Assembly (NCBI GenBank): GCA_007116035.1
Contig: SKJG01000066.1
Coordinates: 1 to 64,000 of the forward strand
DNA length: 64,000 bases
Direction of reading: 5' to 3'
Source of the DNA: Thioalkalivibrio sp.
GTDB lineage: Bacteria; Pseudomonadota; Gammaproteobacteria; Ectothiorhodospirales; Ectothiorhodospiraceae
Shown: in pieces, positions 36,931 to 49,126 of the stretch
Layout: every line of letters begins with the position of its first letter
How positions within the stretch are numbered: position 1 is the stretch's first letter
Notes under the pieces: generated by a model
Told to the model about the DNA's origin: nothing
Seen by the model: the letters and a program-made list of their open reading frames with translations, nothing else
Database searches by the model: none
Position numbers and translations under genes: made by a program

Positions 36931-38071
36931 TCCGGCCACCGAGACGCCGAGGGAGCGGCTGCGAGACTGGCTTCGGCTGCTGCACACGCCGGGCCTCGGG
37001 CCCCGGCGTGTCGCCCGGCTGCTGGAAGGTTTCGGAACGCCCGCCGCTGCACTGCGGTCCGATGCGCGCGGCTGGGCCTCGGTCGGCGTAGCGACCGCGC
37101 GCGAAGGTGACGCGGTTTCCACCCGCGAGGCCGGGGTCGAGGCCGACCTGGCCTGGCTTGAACGCGACGATCGCCATCACATCCTGGCCCGTGACGACCC
37201 CGCCTACCCGCCGCTTCTGGCCGAACTCCCGGACCCCCCTCCGGCACTCTACCTGGTCGGCGATCCGGACCTGCTGCGGCGCCCGCAGATCGCCATCGTC
37301 GGCAGCCGCGAGGCCACGGCGCAGGGTCTGCGTCATGCCGAACGTTTCGCCGGGGCCCTGGCTGCGGCAGGGCTCACGGTAACGAGCGGTCTCGCGCTCG
37401 GCATCGACGCCGCGGCGCATCGTGGAGCCCTGGCCGCCCCGGGTGGTAGCACGGTGGCGGTGGTGGCGACCGGCCCGGACCGGGTCTACCCCTCCGCACA
37501 CCGGCGCCTGGCCCACCGGATCGCCGACCAGGGGCTGCTGGTGTCGCTTTGGCCGGTGGGCACCCTCGCGCGCCCGGGCCATTTCCCCCAACGCAACCGG
37601 GTCATCAGCGGCCTCACCCTGGGCACCCTGGTGGTCGAGGCGGCGCTGCGCAGCGGTTCCCTAATCACCGCACGCCTCGCTGCGGAACAGGGCCGCTCGG
37701 TGTATGCGATCCCCGGGTCCATCCTCAGTCCGGTCAGTCGTGGCTGCCACCATCTCATCCAGCAAGGTGCACAACTGGTTGAATCGCCGGATGACATCCT
37801 CGAGGATCTGGCGGATTGGCTGGGGGTGCCCGGATCAGCGCCGCCCGACACCGCGGCACCCGCCGACGCCGCCAGCCTAGACCCGGAACACGAACGGGTG
37901 CTCACAGAGATGGGATTCGATCCGATCGGTCTCGAGGAATTGCTGCAGCGCACCGGATTGACCGTGGCGGCGCTTTCCTCCATTCTGGTTTTACTGGAAC
38001 TCAATGGCCGCGTGGCCTTACTCAGCCACGGGCGCTACCAGCGCCTCGACGCAGGACCCCCCAAGACATGA
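36902..38071 (+). CDS. dprA: DNA processing protein DprA
   Basis: A 389-residue DprA, which loads RecA onto incoming single-stranded DNA during natural transformation. The SAM-like N-terminal region (LLHTPGLGPRRVARLLEGFG) is followed by the Rossmann core (IAIVGSREATAQGLRHAE, VTSGLALGIDAAAHRGAL, GPDRVYPSAHRRLA, HFPQRNRVISGLTLGTLVVEA, LITARLAAEQGRSVYAIPGS) and a C-terminal winged helix (GLEELLQRTGLTVAALSSILVLLEL). GTG 36902 gives the usual start region and lies inside the LysM gene. It is coupled to smg by ATGA. Confidence 0.94.
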   Translation: MKASRSGTPDPATETPRERLRDWLRLLHTPGLGPRRVARLLEGFGTPAAALRSDARGWASVGVATAREGDAVSTREAGVEADLAWLERDDRHHILARDDPAYPPLLAELPDPPPALYLVGDPDLLRRPQIAIVGSREATAQGLRHAERFAGALAAAGLTVTSGLALGIDAAAHRGALAAPGGSTVAVVATGPDRVYPSAHRRLAHRIADQGLLVSLWPVGTLARPGHFPQRNRVISGLTLGTLVVEAALRSGSLITARLAAEQGRSVYAIPGSILSPVSRGCHHLIQQGAQLVESPDDILEDLADWLGVPGSAPPDTAAPADAASLDPEHERVLTEMGFDPIGLEELLQRTGLTVAALSSILVLLELNGRVALLSHGRYQRLDAGPPKT

Positions 38072-38553
38072 AAGAGAACGTGCTGGACGTGCTGATGTAT
38101 CTGTTCGAGCACTACATGGACGATGACACCGACAGCGAGCCGGATCGCCAGGATCTCGAGTCCCGCCTGCAGGAAGCCGGGTTCCCCTCCTCGGAGGTCG
38201 ACCGCGCCCTGGGCTGGCTGGATCGACTGGTCAGCGAAGAGCCGGTGGCCGCGAGGGTCGGATCCGAGGCAGCGCAGCGAGTCTACACGTTCGATGAGCA
38301 GAACCGCCTGGATCTGGAGGCCCGTGGCTTCCTGGTCTTCCTGGAACAGAACGGGCTGCTGACCGCGGGCACGCGCGAACTCGTCATCGACCGGGTCATG
38401 GAACTCGACGCCGAGGAGATCGACCTCGACCAGCTCAAATGGGTCGTTCTGATGGTGCTGTTCAATCAGCCCGACGATAGCATCGCCTACTCCCGTCTGG
38501 AGGAGGTCGTGATGGCCGAAGGCACGCCCCCGCTGGTGGAATATCTGCACTGA
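38068..38553 (+). CDS. smg: Smg / DUF494 family protein
   Basis: A 161-residue acidic cytoplasmic protein of unknown function (family Smg, DUF494), starting MKENVLDVLMYLFEHYMDDD. It is always found next to dprA; E. coli Smg is 157 residues. It overlaps the dprA stop by ATGA. The 141 bp to topA contain no gene or clear terminator. Confidence 0.92.
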   Translation: MKENVLDVLMYLFEHYMDDDTDSEPDRQDLESRLQEAGFPSSEVDRALGWLDRLVSEEPVAARVGSEAAQRVYTFDEQNRLDLEARGFLVFLEQNGLLTAGTRELVIDRVMELDAEEIDLDQLKWVVLMVLFNQPDDSIAYSRLEEVVMAEGTPPLVEYLH

Positions 38554-38694
38554 GAACCCTGTAACGAAGCCCTGCGCCTGCCGGTATCGGCCGTATCCAA
38601 TCGGTCCAACGCGGCCTATCGGCGCCGGCCCTGACGGTCCCGTCGACGCGGATCGTGTTGGAACCCGGGCGCAAACGGAGTGGTCCCGAGCGAC

Positions 38695-41286
38695 ATGAGC
38701 AAAAACCTCGTCATTGTGGAATCGCCTGCCAAGGCCAAGACCATCGGCAAGTACCTGGGCCCGGAATTCACCGTGCTCGCTTCCTATGGTCACGTGCGCG
38801 ACCTGGTGCCCAAGGAAGGAGCGGTGGATCCCGAAGCCGGGTTCCGCATGAACTACGAAGTGATCGAACGCAACGAGAAGCAGGTACAGGCCATCGCCAA
38901 GGCGCTGAAGCCCGCGGACACCTTGATCCTCGCGACTGACCCCGACCGTGAAGGCGAGGCCATCTCCTGGCACCTGCTCGAGATCCTGCGTGAACGCGGC
39001 CTGCTCGGGGACCGGCCGGTCAAACGGGTGGTCTTCCACGAGATCACGCAGAAGGCGATCCAGGATGCGGTCGCCCACCCGCGCACCCTGTCGCTGGACC
39101 TGATCAACGCGCAGCAGGCTCGGCGCGCACTCGACTACCTGGTCGGCTTCAACCTTTCCCCGTTGCTGTGGCGCAAGATCAAGCGCGGCCTTTCGGCAGG
39201 CCGCGTGCAGAGCCCGGCGCTGCGCATGATCTGCGAGCGCGAGGACGAGATCGAGCGCTTCGAGGCGCGCGAGTACTGGACCATCGACGCCCGGGCCGAA
39301 CGCGAGAAGCAGCCCTTCACCGCGCGCCTGACGCATTTCGACGGCCGGAAACTGGACCAGTTCGACCTGAACGCCGACACGCTCGCCAACGACGCCCGTC
39401 GCCGTCTGCTCGACGCGGCCGAAGGCCGACTGCGCGTCGCGTCGGTCGAGAAGAAGCAGCGCAAGCGCAATCCGGCCGCACCGTTCACTACGTCCACACT
39501 GCAGCAGGAGGCGTCGCGCAAGCTGGGCTTCACCGCCAGCCGCACCATGCGCGTCGCGCAGCAACTGTACGAGGGCATCGATCTGGGCAGCGGCGCGATC
39601 GGCCTGATCACCTACATGCGGACCGACTCGGTCACACTCGCGGGCGAGGCCATTGCCGAGATGCGGGGGCTGATCAGCGAGCGCTACGGCGCCAACAATC
39701 TCCCCTCCAGCCCGCGCCAGTACAAGACCAAGTCCAAGAACGCCCAGGAGGCGCACGAGGCGATCCGCCCCACCTCCGTGCGGAGGCTGCCGGAAGAGAT
39801 CCGCAACCGGATGACCTCAGACCAGGCCCGGCTGTACGACCTGATCTGGAAGCGTACCGTCGCCTGCCAGATGGTCCATGCAACCTTCGACACCGTCGCC
39901 GCCGACCTCGTGCCGGGCGATACCACCCATCGCTTCCGGGCCACCGGTTCGACCCTGCGCCACGCGGGCTTCATCGCCGTGTACCAGGAGGGTCGCGACG
40001 AGGCGGGGAAGGACGACGACGAGGACCGCCGTCTGCCGGAACTGTCCGAAGGCATGGTCGTGGACCTGCTCGACGTCAGCGCGGACCAGCATTTCACCGA
40101 ACCGCCACCGCGCTACACCGAGGCAAGCCTGGTCAAGACCCTCGAGGAGTACGGCATCGGACGGCCGTCGACCTATGCCAGCATCATCTCGACCCTGCAG
40201 TCGCGCGAATATGTCGAGATGGACGGGAAGCGCTTCCTGCCCACCGACATCGGCAGGATTGTGAACAGCTTCCTGACCCAGCATTTCACCCGTTACGTCG
40301 ACTACGACTTCACCGCGAAGCTGGAGGACGAACTGGACGAAATTGCCCGCGGGGAAAAGGAATGGGTACCGGTGCTCGAACGTTTCTGGACCGGTTTCCG
40401 GGAACAGGTGGAAGACAAGGCCGCCAGTGTGACCCGGGCGGAGGCCGTGCAGTCGCGTGACCTGGGCACCGACCCGAAGAGCGGCCGCCCGGTCAGCGTG
40501 CGTATGGGCCGCTTCGGTCCGATCGTGCAGATCGGCACCAAGGACGACGAGGAGAAGCCGCGCTTCGCGGGCCTGCTGCCCGGACAGAAGATGGACCACG
40601 TGACGCTGGACGAGGCCCTGACCCTGTTTCAGCTCCCGCGCGAGCTGGGCGAGACCGCCGACGGCGAGCCGGTGCAGGTCAATGTGGGCCGCTTCGGCCC
40701 TTACGTGAAGTATGGCCGCAAGTTCGCCTCCCTCGGGCCCGACGACGACGTCTGGACCGTGGAACTGCCGCGTGCGCTTGAGATCATCGCCGAGAAACAG
40801 GCGATGGACGCCCAGAAGTACATCAAGTCCTTCCCTGCTGAGGGCATCGAGGTGATCAATGGGCGTTACGGCCCGTACATCACCGATGGCAAGAAGAACG
40901 CAAAGATCCCGAAGGACCAGGAGCCGACGGCCCTGACACTGGAGCAATGCCAGGAATTGCTTGCGTCCGCCCCGGAGCGCCGCGGTCGAAAGACCGCGAA
41001 GGGCGGCGCGAAGGCTACTGGCAAGGCTGCCGGCAAGACAGCCGCCGCAAAGACGAAGAAGGCCGGCGAGACCAAGGCCAAGGCAAACGGTACCACCAAG
41101 GCCGGGACCGCAAAGACGGCGACCAAGAAGGCGACTGCGGGCACACCAACCTCCAAGAAACCCGCCGCCAGGAAACCTGCAGCCAAAACGACTGCGGCAA
41201 AGAAGACCTCCAAGCCGGCTGGCGCCAGAAAGGCGGGCGGCTCCCCGCGTTCCGGCGGCGGCCCGCGCGTCGTCGACGGCCGCTAG
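38695..41286 (+). CDS. topA: DNA topoisomerase I without zinc ribbons, with Lys/Ala-rich tail
   Basis: An 863-residue type IA topoisomerase. The Toprim domain starts KNLVIVESPAKAKTIGKYLG with the acidic triad in ATDPDREGEAISWHL; catalytic Tyr307 is in GLITYMRTDSV. After about residue 590 there are no Cys4 zinc ribbons (one lone Cys in EQCQELL); instead there are Topo_C_Rpt-type repeats (SVRMGRFGPIVQIG, VNVGRFGPYVKYG, INGRYGPYITDG) and a ~100-residue Lys/Ala/Thr tail resembling histone H1-like DNA-binding tails. Start ATG 38695 matches the family; GTG 38680 is open. In E. coli this slot between smg and tsaC holds yrdD, a topoisomerase zinc-finger fragment. Confidence 0.93.
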   Translation: MSKNLVIVESPAKAKTIGKYLGPEFTVLASYGHVRDLVPKEGAVDPEAGFRMNYEVIERNEKQVQAIAKALKPADTLILATDPDREGEAISWHLLEILRERGLLGDRPVKRVVFHEITQKAIQDAVAHPRTLSLDLINAQQARRALDYLVGFNLSPLLWRKIKRGLSAGRVQSPALRMICEREDEIERFEAREYWTIDARAEREKQPFTARLTHFDGRKLDQFDLNADTLANDARRRLLDAAEGRLRVASVEKKQRKRNPAAPFTTSTLQQEASRKLGFTASRTMRVAQQLYEGIDLGSGAIGLITYMRTDSVTLAGEAIAEMRGLISERYGANNLPSSPRQYKTKSKNAQEAHEAIRPTSVRRLPEEIRNRMTSDQARLYDLIWKRTVACQMVHATFDTVAADLVPGDTTHRFRATGSTLRHAGFIAVYQEGRDEAGKDDDEDRRLPELSEGMVVDLLDVSADQHFTEPPPRYTEASLVKTLEEYGIGRPSTYASIISTLQSREYVEMDGKRFLPTDIGRIVNSFLTQHFTRYVDYDFTAKLEDELDEIARGEKEWVPVLERFWTGFREQVEDKAASVTRAEAVQSRDLGTDPKSGRPVSVRMGRFGPIVQIGTKDDEEKPRFAGLLPGQKMDHVTLDEALTLFQLPRELGETADGEPVQVNVGRFGPYVKYGRKFASLGPDDDVWTVELPRALEIIAEKQAMDAQKYIKSFPAEGIEVINGRYGPYITDGKKNAKIPKDQEPTALTLEQCQELLASAPERRGRKTAKGGAKATGKAAGKTAAAKTKKAGETKAKANGTTKAGTAKTATKKATAGTPTSKKPAARKPAAKTTAAKKTSKPAGARKAGGSPRSGGGPRVVDGR

Positions 41287-41319
41287 ACCCGAACCGGCCG
41301 AGCGCAGGGATCCGCGTCG

Positions 41320-41952
41320 ATGCCCCCGAATCAACCGGTCCGGCAAACCCTGATCAGCGGTGACATCGGGACGGTCGCCAGCATCCTCCGCAAGGGGGGC
41401 GTGGTTGCCTACCCGACCGAGGCCGTGTTCGGACTCGGCTGCCGCCCGTCCGATCCCTCGGCCTGCGAACGGGTGCTGACGCTCAAGAACCGGACGGCCG
41501 ACAAAGGCCTGATCGTGATCACCGACGATCTGGCGCGCATCGCTTATTGGCTGGAGCCAGTACCGGAGGAGCTGCAGGCGCGCGCCGAGGCCACCTGGCC
41601 CGGACCACACACCTGGCTTTGGCCCGCGCGGGCCAGTTGCCCTCCCTGGCTGCGCGGCGCGCACACCCGGCTGGCGGTGCGGGTCACCGCCCATCCCGGC
41701 GTCAGGGCGCTCTGCGCGGCCGCCGGCTCGGCGCTGGTCTCGACCAGCGCCAACCTCTCCGGGGAGCCGCCCTGTCGCGACAGTGCCTGTGTACGGGCAG
41801 GGTTCGGCGGGCGGATCGACGCCATCCTGGACCTGCGCTGCGAGGGGGCCGACGCGCCGAGCACGATACGCGATATCCTCACCGGCGCCTGGATCCGCGG
41901 CGGTCCGCAGTCCACCCCGGAAACGGGGCACTCCACAGCGGCTGACCCGTGA
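41320..41952 (+). CDS. tsaC: Threonylcarbamoyl-AMP synthase
   Basis: A 210-residue TsaC/YrdC protein making threonylcarbamoyl-adenylate for t6A37 of tRNA. Motifs: GGVVAYPTEAVFGLGCRP, ADKGLIVI, WPGPHTWLWPA and SALVSTSANLSGEPP. It follows topA by 33 nt and precedes hemF by 42 nt; in E. coli tsaC likewise sits between the smg side and aroE. A short Ser/Thr tail ends the protein. Confidence 0.92.
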   Translation: MPPNQPVRQTLISGDIGTVASILRKGGVVAYPTEAVFGLGCRPSDPSACERVLTLKNRTADKGLIVITDDLARIAYWLEPVPEELQARAEATWPGPHTWLWPARASCPPWLRGAHTRLAVRVTAHPGVRALCAAAGSALVSTSANLSGEPPCRDSACVRAGFGGRIDAILDLRCEGADAPSTIRDILTGAWIRGGPQSTPETGHSTAADP

Positions 41953-41967
41953 AGCCGGGAACGCTGA

Positions 41968-44779
<2,812 letters not shown>

Positions 44780-44854
44780 GGGCCGTTCATGCCCCGTTCA
44801 ATGGTATGGTTCCAGTATTCAGGTTCAAAACGTCCCATTTACGAGGAAAGGATC

Positions 44855-45517
44855 ATGCGTAAGCTTTCGCTTCTGGCCCTGGTCGGTCTGCTCGTCTTTG
44901 TGACCGGTTGCACGACACTGGACCCGTACACGCGCGACGAGCGGGTTTCGCGTACCGCGGCCGGCGCCGGTATCGGTGCAGCGGCCGGGGCCATCATCGG
45001 CAGCATCACCAGCAGCCGCAACCGGACCCAGCGCGCGATGATCGGCGCCGGCATCGGTGCCCTTGCGGGCGGCGCAATCGGCCACTACATGGACCAGCAG
45101 GAAACCGAACTGCGCCAGGAACTCGAGGGGACGGGCGTGAGCGTGACCCGCGTCGGTGACAACCTCGTCCTCAACATGCCCGGGCACATTACCTTCGACG
45201 TCGATCGCACCGAGATCAAGCCGGAGTTCCAGCGGGTTCTCGACTCGGTGGTGCTGGTGCTGAACAAGTACGAGCAGACCGGTATCGAGGTCGCCGGGCA
45301 TACCGACAGCACGGGCTCGGTGCAGTACAACATGGACCTGTCCGAACGGCGGGCCCAGAGTGTGGGTCACGCACTGACCGTCCGGGGCGTGAACCGGGTC
45401 AGGATCGCCACCATCGGCCTGGGGCCGCACCAGCCCATCGCGACCAACGAGACCGCTGCAGGCCGGGCGATGAACCGGCGGGTCGAATTGACCCTGTTCC
45501 CGCTGACCACGGGTTGA
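44855..45517 (+). CDS. OmpA-family lipoprotein with glycine zipper (YiaD-like)
   Basis: A 220-residue outer-membrane lipoprotein. Signal MRKLSLLALVGLLVFVTGC ends with a lipobox Cys. Two glycine-zipper helices follow (GAGIGAAAGAIIGSI, GAGIGALAGGAIGHYMD), then an OmpA-like peptidoglycan-binding domain (ITFDVDRTEIKPEFQRVLD, VAGHTDSTGSVQYNMDLSERRAQSV, GRAMNRRVELTL). The ATG at 44855 has GAGGAAAGG upstream. It likely tethers outer membrane and cell wall. Confidence 0.93.
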   Translation: MRKLSLLALVGLLVFVTGCTTLDPYTRDERVSRTAAGAGIGAAAGAIIGSITSSRNRTQRAMIGAGIGALAGGAIGHYMDQQETELRQELEGTGVSVTRVGDNLVLNMPGHITFDVDRTEIKPEFQRVLDSVVLVLNKYEQTGIEVAGHTDSTGSVQYNMDLSERRAQSVGHALTVRGVNRVRIATIGLGPHQPIATNETAAGRAMNRRVELTLFPLTTG

Positions 45518-45603
45518 TGCCCCGGGAGCATGTCGCTTGGGCTAACTCTCATGGCCTCGGAGCGCGCCACCCCAAATGATGACAGCACAAGCGCCTGTGG
45601 AGT

Positions 45604-45672
45604 GCGGCGGCTTGCCGCCGCTCTGGGGAGTTGAGTCAGCCCATACACCGAATAGCGGGAGCAAGTTCCCGC
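45604..45672. repeat. Composite palindromic element, copy B
   Basis: GCGGCGG-CTTG-CCGCCGC at 45604-45621 and GCGGGA-GCAAGT-TCCCGC at 45655-45672, then ACTCCATC. Same order, spacing (51-52 bp) and flank as copy A at 15669-15738, with a diverged spacer. It lies in the 237-bp gap before ubiA. Confidence 0.7.
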
Positions 45673-45754
45673 ACTCCATCAACGGGGGCGTAGGGGCGGG
45701 CGTGACCGTGATTTTCACATTAAGCTTGGCGCTCCGCCCATCCCCTGGTCCCAG

Positions 45755-46624
45755 ATGACTCCGCGTGAGCGCCTCGGCGAATATGCCCGGCTGATCCGGC
45801 TGGATCGTCCGGTTGGCATCTACCTCCTCCTCTGGCCTACGCTCTGGGCCCTGTGGATCGCGGCGGATGGCCTGCCCCCGGTGGACACCCTGTTCATCTT
45901 CGTTGCCGGGGTCGTGCTGATGCGTTCCGCCGGCTGCGCGATCAACGACTTCGCCGACCGCCATATCGACCCCCATGTCGAACGCACCCGCTCCCGTCCG
46001 CTGGCCCGTGGCAGCATCCGCCCCTGGGAGGCGGTCGTCGTCTTCCTGTTCCTCTCGGCAATCGCCTTCCTGCTGGTGCTGCTCACCAACGCGTTGACGG
46101 TGATGTTCGCCCTGGTCGCCGTCACCCTCGCCGCGACCTATCCGTTCATGAAACGCTTCCACAGCCTGCCCCAGGTGCACCTGGGGGCGGCCTTCGCCTG
46201 GGCCGTGCCGATGGCTTTCACGGCCGTCCACAATGAATTCCCGCCACCGATCGCGTGGCTGCTGTTCGTGACCACCTTGACCTGGACCGTGGTCTACGAC
46301 ACCTTCTACGGCATGGTGGACCGGGACTACGATGTGGCCCTGGGCGTGCGTTCCACCGCGATCCTGTTCGGCGAGCAGGATCGCCTGATCACCGGCATCC
46401 TGCAGGTGCTGGTCTGGCTCGGACTCTACCTCGTCGGGCAGCAGGCCGGATTCGGGGGCATCTATCTGGGCACGCTGGTGGTGGTGGCCATGCTGATGTT
46501 CTACCAGCAGTTCCTGATCTTCGACCGGGAGCCCGAGGCCTGCTTTCGGGCCTTTCGCAACAACCACCACCTTGGCCTGGTGGTCCTGGCCGGCATGGTC
46601 GCCGACACGCTGCTGGGCGGTTGA
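45755..46624 (+). CDS. ubiA: 4-hydroxybenzoate polyprenyltransferase
   Basis: A 289-residue membrane prenyltransferase for ubiquinone synthesis. First Asp-rich motif INDFADRHIDPHVERTRSRPL-like (NDFADRHID) and second VYDTFYGMVDRDYDVALGVRST are present; about eight helices are visible. No ubiC or other ubi gene is adjacent. Ubiquinone use supports aerobic respiration. Confidence 0.93.
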   Translation: MTPRERLGEYARLIRLDRPVGIYLLLWPTLWALWIAADGLPPVDTLFIFVAGVVLMRSAGCAINDFADRHIDPHVERTRSRPLARGSIRPWEAVVVFLFLSAIAFLLVLLTNALTVMFALVAVTLAATYPFMKRFHSLPQVHLGAAFAWAVPMAFTAVHNEFPPPIAWLLFVTTLTWTVVYDTFYGMVDRDYDVALGVRSTAILFGEQDRLITGILQVLVWLGLYLVGQQAGFGGIYLGTLVVVAMLMFYQQFLIFDREPEACFRAFRNNHHLGLVVLAGMVADTLLGG

Positions 46625-46881
46625 GATCCTATGGGTCGCGCGGTGCAGCGAAAACGAACGCTACGCAGGCCCGCTGACACTTATGGTCACTTCTTGCCCA
46701 TCTTGGCCCGTTGGCAGCGTCTGCAGTAGCGGCAAACCGTGACGCGTCGCGTATTCCCGCTCCACGGCACGCCATGTGCTTACAATGGAAGGATGAGCGC
46801 GGGCGCCAGACGCGGGCAACGATGCCGGCGGTCACATGGCCGGCCTGTGCGGATACTTGACACGCAGAGGGGAAGCGTTGA

Positions 46882-48018
46882 ATGGAATCCTTCGGCAGAA
46901 ATGGGCGGGATCCGAAGATCGTAGCCATCGGGGGCGGTACGGGGACCTCGACGATACTCCAGGGACTCAAGGAGCACACGGCGAACCTGACCGCGATCGT
47001 CACCATGTTCGACAGTGGTGGCAGCACCGGCCTCCTGCGGCGAGACTACGGCCTACCCCCCTTTGGCGACCTGCGCCAATGCCTCCTCGCCCTCGGCGGG
47101 GTCAACGACGGCACGCGCCCGATTCGCGACGCACTGGAGTTCCGCTTCGGCGGAGAGTCCAGCTTGAACGGTCATAGCGTCGGCAACCTCTTCATGGCCG
47201 CCCTGGTCAGCCTCAGCGACGACCTGGAAAGCTGCATCGACCAGCTTTCCCGGATCCTGCAGGTTCAGGGCCGTGTGCTTCCCGTGACACTGGGCAAGGC
47301 CGACCTCTGCGCCGAACTGGAGGACGGCCGGATCATTCATGGCGAATCGCACATCGATCTCAGAACCGCGCCTCTTCCGCGCATCAAGCGAATATTCCTG
47401 GATAACGAGGTCGAACCCAATCCCCATGCCGTGCAGGCCATCGCGGAGGCCGATGCCGTCGTCATTGGTCCAGGGGATCTCTATACGAGCATCCTTCCGG
47501 TCTTTCTGGTCAAGGGAATGGCCGAGGCGTTATCCACCTCCAGGGCCACCCGGATCTATGTCTGCAATCTGATGACGAAGCTGGGCGAGACCGACGACTT
47601 CAAGGCGTCGGATTTCCTGCGCGAGCTGGAGTGTTACACAGGCGGCGGACATCTGGACTGGGCCATCGTCAACACCTCCGTCCCTGGTGGCACCATCCAG
47701 GCCACCTACGATGAAGAAGGCGCGCAGTTGGTGGAAGCCGACCTGGATGCTCTCGGCCACTGTGTGAATGGCATCTTCGCCTCGTCGTTCGCCACCGATG
47801 ATCTTCCGCTCCGTCACGCGCCTGACGTGGTCGGCCAGGCGGTGCTGCAGATCGTGCGCGCGGGCCGCGTGGGGCGATGCCACCGGACGGACCGCCCTGC
47901 CCGTGGCAATGGGCACCGCCCTGTGCCTGCAAAGCCCGGCTTGCCAACCGTCGTAAAATTTGCTGGACAAGCCGTGAAGGATACGGCGCCCACGCCACGC
48001 AGGCAGTCGTCGGAGTGA
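46882..48018 (+). CDS. YvcK/CofD-like protein with extra C-terminal tail
   Basis: A 378-residue protein of the YvcK (gluconeogenesis factor) branch of the CofD family. Motifs: IGGGTGTSTILQGLK, FDSGGSTGLLRRDYG, PPFGDLRQCLLALGG, GHSVGNLFMAALVSL and GPGDLYTSILPVFLVKG. YvcK binds UDP-sugars and supports cell-wall homeostasis in Bacillus and Mycobacterium. The core ends near residue 328 (LQIVRAGR); the last ~50 residues (HRTDRPARGNGHRPVPAKP...) are basic, Pro-rich and not part of the usual domain, perhaps a late frameshift extension. GAGGGGA precedes the ATG. The 257-bp gap to ubiA shows no gene. Confidence 0.85.
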   Translation: MESFGRNGRDPKIVAIGGGTGTSTILQGLKEHTANLTAIVTMFDSGGSTGLLRRDYGLPPFGDLRQCLLALGGVNDGTRPIRDALEFRFGGESSLNGHSVGNLFMAALVSLSDDLESCIDQLSRILQVQGRVLPVTLGKADLCAELEDGRIIHGESHIDLRTAPLPRIKRIFLDNEVEPNPHAVQAIAEADAVVIGPGDLYTSILPVFLVKGMAEALSTSRATRIYVCNLMTKLGETDDFKASDFLRELECYTGGGHLDWAIVNTSVPGGTIQATYDEEGAQLVEADLDALGHCVNGIFASSFATDDLPLRHAPDVVGQAVLQIVRAGRVGRCHRTDRPARGNGHRPVPAKPGLPTVVKFAGQAVKDTAPTPRRQSSE

Positions 48019-48211
48019 CTCGAACCCGCCCGTTTCCCCCTGGAGTAGCACCGGGAGGGAGCTCACTGCACGCGAAAAGCCTCGTGACAGGCGACACACC
48101 GTGCGGTAACGCATGCCCGAGCCGGCCGGACGTCGCCGACGGCCGAAGCGTCTGCGGCACCTGTTCGTAGCGTTTCGATGGGTAACCCATGTCAAATGGG
48201 ACAGGGTGCAG

Positions 48212-49126
48212 CTATCCCGATTGATCGATGACGCGGCGCAGCTCGGCGATGTGCGCCGGGCCCACTTCGCAACAGCCGCCTACAATCGAGGCGCCGACAT
48301 CCAGCCAGCGTCGCGCGTGTTCGGCATAGCGCGCCGGGGTCAACTCTTCGCGCCGGTCGGGCACGTTGGCACCGTCTGCAACCTCGAATCCCGCCTCGAT
48401 CGCGCTAAAACCGTTGGCATAGGCGCCAAACGCGCGGCCGGCGTGTTCGGCAAGCGCTGGCAGCGCCGCCTCGACGCTTTCAGGCATCGAACAGTTGAAC
48501 AGCAAGGCCTCGACCTCGACCCCGTCCAGCGACTCGACCGCTTCCCGCACGGTTTCGCCGCTTCGCAGCAGCCCGCTGCCGTCGTCGGCGACCGTCCACG
48601 AGACCCATACCGGCAGGCCGGTCGACGCAGCACCGCGGGCTGCTGCCAGCGCCTCCGCGGCAGTCGACATCGTCTCGCAGATGAACAAGTCGACGTATTC
48701 GGCAAGGATCACAGCCTGCTCGCGGTACAGCGGCTCGATTTCCTCCAGCGGTCGGACCCGATCCGGCCGGTAGCTGCCGTGGATCGGCGGCAGTGATCCG
48801 GCAACAAGCACTTCGCGGTCGGCTTCGTCGGCCGCCTGGCGCGCCAGCTTGCCTGCGGCCCGGTTGCAGCGCACGAAACCGTCTTCGATGTCCGCAGAAT
48901 CCAGCCGCCGGCGAGTTGCGGCATACGAGTTGGCCGTGATGACGTCGGCTCCCGCAATGATGAAATCACGGTGCACAGTGACCACCGCCTCCGGGTGGTC
49001 GACCAGCGCCCGGGCCGACCAGAGACCGTCGCTAGTCTCAAGGCCACGTGCGGCCAGTTCCTGGCCCATACCGCCGTCCAGGAGAATTGTTTGCCCGTCC
49101 TGCAAATTACGTGTCGATGCTTTCAT
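48212..49126 (-). CDS. Homocysteine S-methyltransferase family protein (MmuM-like)
   Basis: A 304-residue zinc-dependent methyltransferase. The barrel starts TILLDGGMGQELAARGLE; zinc cysteines are in LLFNCSMPESVEAA and IVGGCCEVGPAHI. VITANSYAATRRRLD and LFICETMSTAAEALAA complete the family pattern. MmuM uses S-methylmethionine and homocysteine to make methionine; no transporter (mmuP) is nearby, so the methyl donor is open. ATG 49126 (MKASTRNLQDG) is preferred; an in-frame start at 49189 adds 21 unlike residues. It is convergent with yvcK. Confidence 0.88.
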   Translation of the reverse strand: MKASTRNLQDGQTILLDGGMGQELAARGLETSDGLWSARALVDHPEAVVTVHRDFIIAGADVITANSYAATRRRLDSADIEDGFVRCNRAAGKLARQAADEADREVLVAGSLPPIHGSYRPDRVRPLEEIEPLYREQAVILAEYVDLFICETMSTAAEALAAARGAASTGLPVWVSWTVADDGSGLLRSGETVREAVESLDGVEVEALLFNCSMPESVEAALPALAEHAGRAFGAYANGFSAIEAGFEVADGANVPDRREELTPARYAEHARRWLDVGASIVGGCCEVGPAHIAELRRVIDQSG

